Assembly (NCBI GenBank): GCA_026413225.1
Contig: JAPMTP010000084.1
Coordinates: forward strand, 62,001-126,000
Reading direction: 5' to 3'
Length of the DNA stretch: 64,000 nucleotides
DNA from: Otis tarda
Taxonomy: Eukaryota; Chordata; Aves; Otidiformes; Otididae
This document shows positions 57,301 to 64,000 of the stretch, piece after piece (the first letter of the stretch is position 1; every line of letters begins with the position of its first letter). The notes beneath the pieces are model-generated. The model ran no database searches. It worked only from the letters and a program-made list of their open reading frames with translations, and was not told the DNA's origin. A program made the position numbers and the translations under genes.

Positions 57301-57545
57301 CCTCAGCTGCCATTGGCAGTCCACCTACATAACCAAGACATTGGGGCTCTGGGCTTTCCCTGACGAACAGGGCTTCGACGTTTACCACCAGCTGCACCAG
57401 GGCGCTCACTTAAAAAAAAAACCCGAAAAATCACGAACGTGAGACGATTGCTCCCACACCAAAAGTGCCAGCCACTCAAGCTCTTGCTGCTCCTCAGCGG
57501 CCATTGGCAGCGCACCTACAGCACCACAGACATTGGTGCTCCGGG
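54374..57545 (+). repeat. Satellite A, forward array (right arm)
   Basis: About 16-17 A monomers, the mirror of 11,569-14,197 with about three more. Alignable markers include CCACCTACACGTGGGGCC near 56,250 and the CTATCCCTAAGGAACAGGG variant near 55,648. Ends at the turning point at 57,545. Confidence 0.9.
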
Positions 57546-57650
57546 TAAACGTCGAAGCCCTGTTCCTCAGGGAAAGCCCGGAGCCACAATGTCTGTGCTG
57601 CTGTAGGTGCGCTGAGGAGCAGTAACAGCTTGAGTGGCTGTCACTTTTGG
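57500..57650. other. Forward-to-reverse satellite turning point (right)
   Basis: Same joint as at 11,568 (TTGGTGCTCCGGG joined to TAAACGTCGAAGCC), with the same loop orientation and the same nearby variant GAGCAGTAACAGC on its right side. Here only the right-hand monomer lacks the GGCCATTGGCAG block. Confidence 0.85.
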
Positions 57651-60600
57651 TGTGGGAGCAATGGTCCGACGTTCATGATTTCTTGGGGTTTTTTTCAGTG
57701 GGCGCCCAAGTGCAGCTGGTGGTAAACGTCGAAGCCCTGTTCGTCAGGGAAAGCCCGGAGCCCCAGTATCTCTGGTGCGGTAGGTGGACTGCCAATGGCC
57801 GCTGAGGAGCAGCAAGAGCTTGAGTGTCTGGCACTTTTGGTGTGGGAGCAATCGTCCGACGTTCGTGATTTTTCAGGGTTTTTTTTCAGGGGGCGCCCAC
57901 GTGTAGGTGGTGGTAAAAGTCGAAGCCCTATTCGTCAGGGAAAGCCCGGATCCCCAATGTCTCTGGTGCGGTAGGTAGACTGCAAATTGCCGCTGAGGAG
58001 CAGCAAGAGCTTGAGTGGCTGGCACTTTTGGTGTGGGAGCAATCTTCCGACCTTCGTGATTTCTTGGGTTTTTTTTTCAATTGGCGCTCAGGTGCAGCTG
58101 GTGGTAAACGTCGAAGCCCTGTTCGTCAGGGAAAGCCCGGAGCCCCAATGTCTGTGCTGCTGTAGGTGCGCTGCCAATGGCCGCTGAGGAGCCGCAAGAG
58201 CTTGAGTGGCTGGCACATTTGGTGTGGGAGAAATTGTCCGACGTTCGTGATTTTTTGTGGTTTTTTTCAGTGGACGCCCACGTGCAGCTGGTGGTAAACG
58301 TCGAAGCCCTCTTCGTCAGGGAAAGCCCGGAGCCTCAATGACTCTGGTGCAGTACGTGGAGTGCTGTCAATGGCCGCTGAGGAGCAGCAGGAGCTTGAGT
58401 GTCTGGCACTTTTGGTGTGGGAGTAATCGTCCGACGTTTGTGTTTTTTCTGGGTTTTTTTTCAGTGGGCGCCCAAGTGCAGCTGGTGGTAAACGTCGAAG
58501 CCCTGTTCCTTAGGGATAGCACGGAGTCCTAAAGTCTGTGGTGCTGTAGGTGCACTGCCAATGGCCGCTGAGGAGCAGCAAGAGCTTGACTGGCTGGCCC
58601 ATTTGATATGGGAGCAATGGTCCGACGTTCGTGATTTTTCGGGGTTTTTTTTCAGGGAGCGCCATGGTGCAGCTGGTGGTAAATATTGAAGCCCTGCTTG
58701 TCAGGGAAAGCTCGGAGATCCAATGTCTGTGCTGCTGTAGATGCGCTGCCAATGGCCGCTGAGGAGCAGCAAGAGCTTGAGTGGCTGGCACTTTCGGTGT
58801 GGGAGTAATGGTCTGACGTTCGTGATTTTTTGGGGTGTTTTCAGTGGGCGCCCACGTGTAGCTGGTGGTAAACGTCGAAGCCCTGTTCATCAGAGAAAGC
58901 CCGGAGCCCCAATGTCTGTGCTGCTGTAGGTGCGCTGCCAATGGCCGCTGAGGAGCAGCAAGAGCTTGAGTGGCTGGCACTTTTGGTGTGGGAGCAATCG
59001 TCCAACGTTCGTGATTTCTTGGCTTTTTTTTTTCAGTGAGCGCCCATGTTCAGCTGGTGGTAAACGTGGAAGCCCTGTTCATCAGGGAAAGCCCGGAGCC
59101 ACAATGTGTGTGCTGCTGTAGATGCGCTGCCACTGGCCGCTGAGGAGCAGCAAGAGCTTGAGTGTCTGGTACTTTTGGTGTGGGAGCAATGGTCTGACGT
59201 TCGTGATTATTCGGGGTTTTTTTTCAGGGAACGCCCACGTGCAGCTGTTGGTAAACATCGAAGCCCTGTTCATGAGGAATAGCCTGGTGCCCCAATGTCT
59301 GTTGTGCTGTAGGTGCAAAGCCAATGGCCGCTGAGGAGCAGCAAGAGCTTGAGTGGCTGGCACTTTTGGTGTGGGAGCAAGGGTCCGACGTTCGTCATTT
59401 TTCGGGGTTTTTTTTCAGTGAGCGCCCTGGTTCAGCTGGTGGTATACGTCGAAGCCCTGTTCGTCAGGGAAAGCCCGGAGCCCCAATGCCTGTGCTGCTG
59501 TAGGTGCACTGCCAATGGCCGCTGAGGAGCAGCAAGAGCTTGAGTGGCTGGCACTTTTGGTGTGGGAGCAATGTTCCGACGTTCGTGATATTTCGGGATT
59601 TTTTTTTAGGGGGCGCCCACATGCAGCTGGTGGTAAACGTTGAAGCCCTGTTCGTCAGGGAAAGCCCGGAGCCCCAATGTCTGTGCTGCTGTAGGTGCGC
59701 TGCCAATGGCCGCTGAGGAGCAGCAAGAGCTTGAGTGGCTGGCACTTTTGGTGTGGGAGCAATCTTCCGACGTTTGTGATATTTCGGGGTTTTTTTACAG
59801 GGGGCGCCCACGTGCAGCTGGTGGTAAACCTCGAAGCCGTGTTCGTCGGGGAAAGCACGGAGCCCCAATGTCTGTGGTGCTGTAGGTGCACTGCCAATGG
59901 CCGCTGAGGAGCAGCAAGGGTTTGAGTGTCTGGAACTTTTGGTGTGGGAGCAATGGTCCGATGTTCGTGATTTTTCGGGGTTTTTTTTCAGGGGGGGCCT
60001 AGGTGCAGCTGGTGGTAAACGTCAAACGCCTGTTCGTCAGGGAAAGCCCGGAGCCCCAGTGTCTGTGGTGCTGTACGTGCGCTACCAATGGCCGCTGAGG
60101 AGCAGCAAGAGCTTGAGTGGCTGGCAATTTTGGTGTGGGAACAATCGTCCGACGTTCGTGATTTTTCGGGGTTTTTTTTCAGGGGGCGCCCTGGTGCAGC
60201 TGGTGGTAAACGTCGAAGCCCTGTTCGTCAGGGAAAGCCCGGAGCCCCAATGTCTGTGGTGCTGTAGGTGCACTGCCAATGGCCGCTGAGGAGCAGCAAG
60301 GGTTTGAGTGTCTGGAACTTTTGTTGTGGGAGCAATGGTCCGACGTTCGTGATATTTCGGGATGCTTTTTCAGGGGGCGCCCTGGTCCAGCTGGTGGTAA
60401 ATGTCGAAGCCCTGTTCGTCAGCTAAAGCCCGGAGCCCCATTGTCCGTGCTGCTGTAGGTGCGCTGCCAATGGCCGCTGAGGAGCAGCAAGGGTTTGAGT
60501 GGCTGGCACTTTTGGTGTGGGTGGAATCATTCGACGTTCGTGATTTTTTAGGGTTTTTTTTAAGGGGGCGCCCAGGTGCAGCTGGTGGTAAACGTCAAAG

Positions 60601-63600
60601 CCCTGTTCGTCAGGGAAAGCCCGGAGCCCCAATGTCTCTGCTGCTGTAGGTGCGCTGCCAATGGCCACTGAGGAGCAGCAAGAGCTTGAGTGGCTGGCAC
60701 TTTTGGTGTGGGAGCAATGGTCCGACGTTCGTGATTTTTCGGGGTTTTTTTTCAGGGGCGCCCACGTGCAGCTGGTGGTAAACATCGAAGCCCTGTTCAT
60801 CAGGAATAGCCTGGTGCCCCAATGTCTGTGCTGCTGTAGGTGCACTGCCAATGGCCGCTGAGGAGCAGCAAGAGATTGAGTGGCTGGCAATTTTGGTGTG
60901 GGAGCAATGGTCCGACGTTCATGAATTTCGGGGTTTTTTTTCAGGGGGCACCCACGTGCAGCTGGTGGTAAACGTCGAAGCCCTGTTCGTCAGGGAAAGC
61001 CCGGAGCCCCAATGTCACTGGTGCCGTAGGTGGACTGCCAATGGCCGCTGAGGAGCAGCAAGAGCTTGAGTGGCTGGCAGTTTTGGTGTGGGAGCAATGG
61101 TCCGACGTCCGTGAATCTTCTGGGTTTTTTTTCAGGGAGCGTCCACGTGCAGCTGGTGGTAAACGTCGAAGCCCTGTTCGTCAGGGAAAGCCCGGAGCCC
61201 CAATGTCTGTGCTGCTGTAGGTGCGCTGCCAATGGTCGCTGACTAGCAGCAAGAGCTTGAGTGGCTGGCACTTTTGGTGTGGGAGCAATGGTCCAACGTT
61301 CGTCATTTTTTGAGTTTTTTTTTCAGGGGGCGCACAAGTGCAGCTGGTGGTAAACTTCGAAGCCCTGTTCGTCAGGGAAAGCCCGGAGCCACAATGTGTG
61401 TGCTGCTGTAGATGCACTGCCAATGGCCGCTGAGGAGCAGCAGGAGCTTGAGTGGCTGGCACTTTTGGTGTGGTAGGAATAGTCCGACGTTCATGATTTT
61501 TCTGGGTTTTTTTTTAGGGGGCGCCCTGTTGCAGCTGGTGGTAAACGTCGAAGCCCTGTTCTTCAGGGAAAGCCCGGAGCCCCAGTGTCTGTGCTCCTGT
61601 AGGTGCACTGCCAATGACCGCTGAGGAGCAGCAAGAGCTTGAGTGTGTGGCACATTTGGTGTGGGAGCAATGGTCCGACGTTCGTGATTTTTCAGGTTTT
61701 TTTTTCAGGAGGGGCCCACGTGCAGCTGGTGGTAAACGTCGAAGCCCTGTTCGTCAGGGAAAGCCCGGAGCCCAGTGTCTGTGCTGCTGTAGATGCGCTG
61801 CCAATGGCCGCTGAGGAGCAGCAAGAGCTTGAGTGGCTGGCACTTTTGGTGTCGGAGCAATGGTCCGACCTTCTTGATATTTTGGGGTTTTTTTTCAGGG
61901 AGCGCCCTTGTGCAGCTGGTGGTAAACGTCGAAGCCCTGTTTGTCAGAGAAAGCCCGGAGCCCCAATGTCTCTGGTGCGGTAGGTGCGCTGCCAATGTCC
62001 GCTGAGGAGCAGCAAGAGCTTGAGTGTCTGGCACTTTTGGTGTCGGAGCAATCGTCCGACGTTCTTGATATTTTGGGGTTTCTTTTTCAGGGAGCGCCCA
62101 CGTGCAGCTGGCGGTTAACGTCGAAGCCCTGTTTGTCAGGGAAAGCCCGGAGCCCCAATGTCTCTGGTGCTGTAGGTGGACTGCCAGTGGCCGCTGAGGA
62201 GCAGCAAGAGCTTGAGTGTCTGGCACTTTTGGTGTGGGAGCAATGGTCCGACGTTCGTGAATTTTCGGGGTTTTTTTTTCAGGGGGCGCCCTGTTGTAGG
62301 TGGTGGTAAACGTCGAAGCCCTGTTCGTCAGGGAAAGCCCGGAGCCCCAATGTCTGTGGTGCTGTAGGTGCGCTGCCAATGGCCGCTGAGGAGCAGCAAG
62401 AGCTTGAGTGTCTGGCACTTTTGGTGTGGGAGCAATGGTCCGACGTTATTGATTTTTCTGGGTTTTTTTTCAGTGATCGCCCTGTTGAAGCTGGTGATAT
62501 ACGTCGAAGCCCTGTTCGTCAGGGAATGCCCGGAGCCCCAATGTCTGTGGTGCTGTAGGTGCACTGCCAATGGCCGCCGAGGAGCAGCAAGAGCTTGAGT
62601 GGCTGGCACTTTTGGTGTGGGAGCAATGGTCCGATGTTCTTGATTCTTCGGGGTTTTTTTTCAGTGATCGCCCAGGTGCAGCTGGTGGTAAACGTCGAAG
62701 CCCTGTTCGTCAGGGAAAGCCCGGAGCCCCAATGTCTGTGCTGCTGTAGGTGCACTGCCAATGGCGGCTTAGGAGCAGCAAGACCTTGAGTGGCTGGCAC
62801 TTTTGGTGTGGGAGCAATGGTCCGATGTTCTTGATTTTTCGGGGTTTTTTTTCAGGGAGCGCCCATGTGCAGCTGGTGGTAAACTTCGAAGCCCTGTTCG
62901 TCAGGGAAAGCCCGGAGCCCCAATGTCTCTGCTGCGGTAGGTGGACTGCCAGTGGCCGCTGAGGAGCAGCAAGAGCTTGAGTGTCTGGCACTTTTGTTGT
63001 GGGAGCAATCGTCCGACGTTCGTGATTTATCGGGGTTTCTTTTAAGGGGGCGCCCACGTGTAGCTGGTGGTAAACGTCGAAGCCCTGTTCGTCAGGGAAA
63101 GACCGGAGCCTCAATGTCTCTGGTGCAGTACGTGGAGTGCCAATTGCCGCTGAGGAGCAGCAAGAGCTTGAGTGGCTGGCACTTTTGGTGTGGGAGCAAT
63201 CTTCCGACGTTTGTGATATTTCGGGGTTTTTTTTCAGGGGACGCCCACGTGCAGCTGGTGGTAAACGTCGAAGCCCTGTTCGTAAGGGAAAGCCCGGAGC
63301 CCCAATGTCTGTGCTGCTGTAGGTGCACTGCCAATGACCGCTGAGGAGCAGCAAGAGCTTGAGTGTGCGGCACTTTTGGTGTGGTAGCAATGGTCCGATG
63401 TTCGTGATTTTTCAGGGTTTTTTTTCAGGGGGGGCCCACGTGCAGCTGGTGGTAAACGTCGAAGCCCTGTTCGTCAGGGAAAGCCCGGATCCCCAATGTC
63501 TGTGCTGCTGTAGATGCGCTGCTAATGGCCGCTGAGGAGCAGCAAGAGCTTGAGTGGCTGGCAATTTTGGTGTGGGAGCAATCGTCCGACGTTCGTGAAT

Positions 63601-64000
63601 TTCGGGGTTTTATTTCTGGGGACGCCCAGGTGCAGCTGGTGGTAAACGTCGAAGCCCTGTTTGTCAGGGAAAGCCCGGAGCCCCAATGTCTGTGGTGCTG
63701 TAGGTGCACTGCCAATGTCCTCTGAGGAGCAGCAAGAGCTTGAGTGGCTGGCACATTTGGTGTGGGAGCAATCTTCCGACGTTGGTGATTTTTTTGGGTT
63801 TATTTTCAGGGAGCGCCTACGTGCAGCTGGTGGTAAATGGAGAAACCCTGTTTGTCAGGGAAAGACCAGAGCCTCAATGTCTCTGGTGCAGTAGGTGGAC
63901 TGCCAGTGGCCGCTGAGGAGCAGCAAGAGCTTGAGTGGCTGGCACTTTTGGTGTGGGAGTAATCGTCCGACGTTCGTGATTTTTCAGTGTTATTTTCAGG
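57546..64000 (-). repeat. Satellite A, outer reverse array
   Basis: About 34 A monomers in reverse orientation running off the window. Monomer period and diagnostic blocks are as in the left forward array. I see no unique run that mirrors 5-11.5 kb, so this may lie outside the palindrome or have diverged by turnover. Open frames on both strands are repeat shadows. Confidence 0.92.

Noticed and set aside
1-64000. CRISPR array
   Set aside because: Repeats are 190-191 bp, contiguous, with no unique spacers and no cas genes; other signals are vertebrate.
1-64000. CENP-B box in the monomer
   Set aside because: The reverse-strand GTTCGTCAGGGAAAGCCCGG resembles the mammalian box only with extra spacing; the required positions do not line up, and CENP-B binding in birds is not established.
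1-64000. Pol III promoter (tRNA/SINE origin) in the monomer
   Set aside because: ACGTCGAAGC is only loosely like a B box and no A box is found at suitable spacing.
57546-64000. Extension of the palindrome through the outer arrays (1-11.5 kb against 57.5-64 kb)
   Set aside because: Orientation is right, but I could not find unique variants in mirrored order, so only general satellite similarity supports it.

Overview
The window looks like repeat-only DNA from a bird, most likely a neoavian and plausibly a songbird. The evidence is three kinds of bird-type retroviral LTR. One is a TGTCCTGGTT...-type LTR with a CATGCTCAGT + TATAA promoter block, followed by a lysine-tRNA-type primer site and the gag leader that I recall from songbird genomes. 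One is a gammaretrovirus-like ERV1 LTR. The third is an LTR with a GATGAACTGACCG block. I find no host protein gene, tRNA, rRNA or CRISPR array. The many short open frames in the satellite are by-products of a repeat that happens to be poor in stops.

Almost everything is a ~191-bp tandem satellite in four sequence layers, which I call A, B, C and D. 'Forward' means that CACACCAAAAGTGCCAGCC (or its relative) reads on the + strand. Layout: A forward 1-11,568; A reverse to ~14,197; C reverse to 15,632; an inverted ERV pair facing inward at 15,633-18,909; C then A forward to 19,504; A reverse to ~20,050; B reverse to ~26,290; a short C block to 26,612; a broken ERV1 provirus on the minus strand at 26,613-~33,160; GC-rich satellite D reverse to 34,027; a 75-bp pol-derived filler; two D units forward to ~35,580. 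The order then runs back in mirror image: ERV1 plus strand 35,581-42,122, C, B to ~48,290, A, C, a second inverted ERV pair 49,433-52,947, C to ~54,374, A forward to 57,545. A reverse array continues to 64,000.

So the window is a palindrome about 44 kb long (reliably ~12.4 to ~56.5 kb). Each arm holds a smaller palindrome, centred near 17,271 and 51,189. The large arms are nearly identical in the ERV1 part and differ mainly by whole satellite monomers: two missing in the right arm near 47.8 kb, about three extra near 55-57 kb. The 120-bp gag-derived minisatellite in the loop of each small palindrome has 5 copies on the left and 7 on the right.

The most informative points are these. The loops of both small palindromes lie in the same orientation although their surroundings are mirrored. 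The two halves of each small palindrome share private variants that the mirrored copy lacks, which points to local gene conversion. The large fold is sealed by a scrap copied from the neighbouring ERV pol. Satellite D is a four-monomer higher-order repeat found only at the axis. Together they describe a satellite array, perhaps centromeric or pericentromeric, that has been remodelled by inversion, template switching, unequal exchange and gene conversion. An assembly artefact must be excluded first, although the structured arm differences argue against a simple one.
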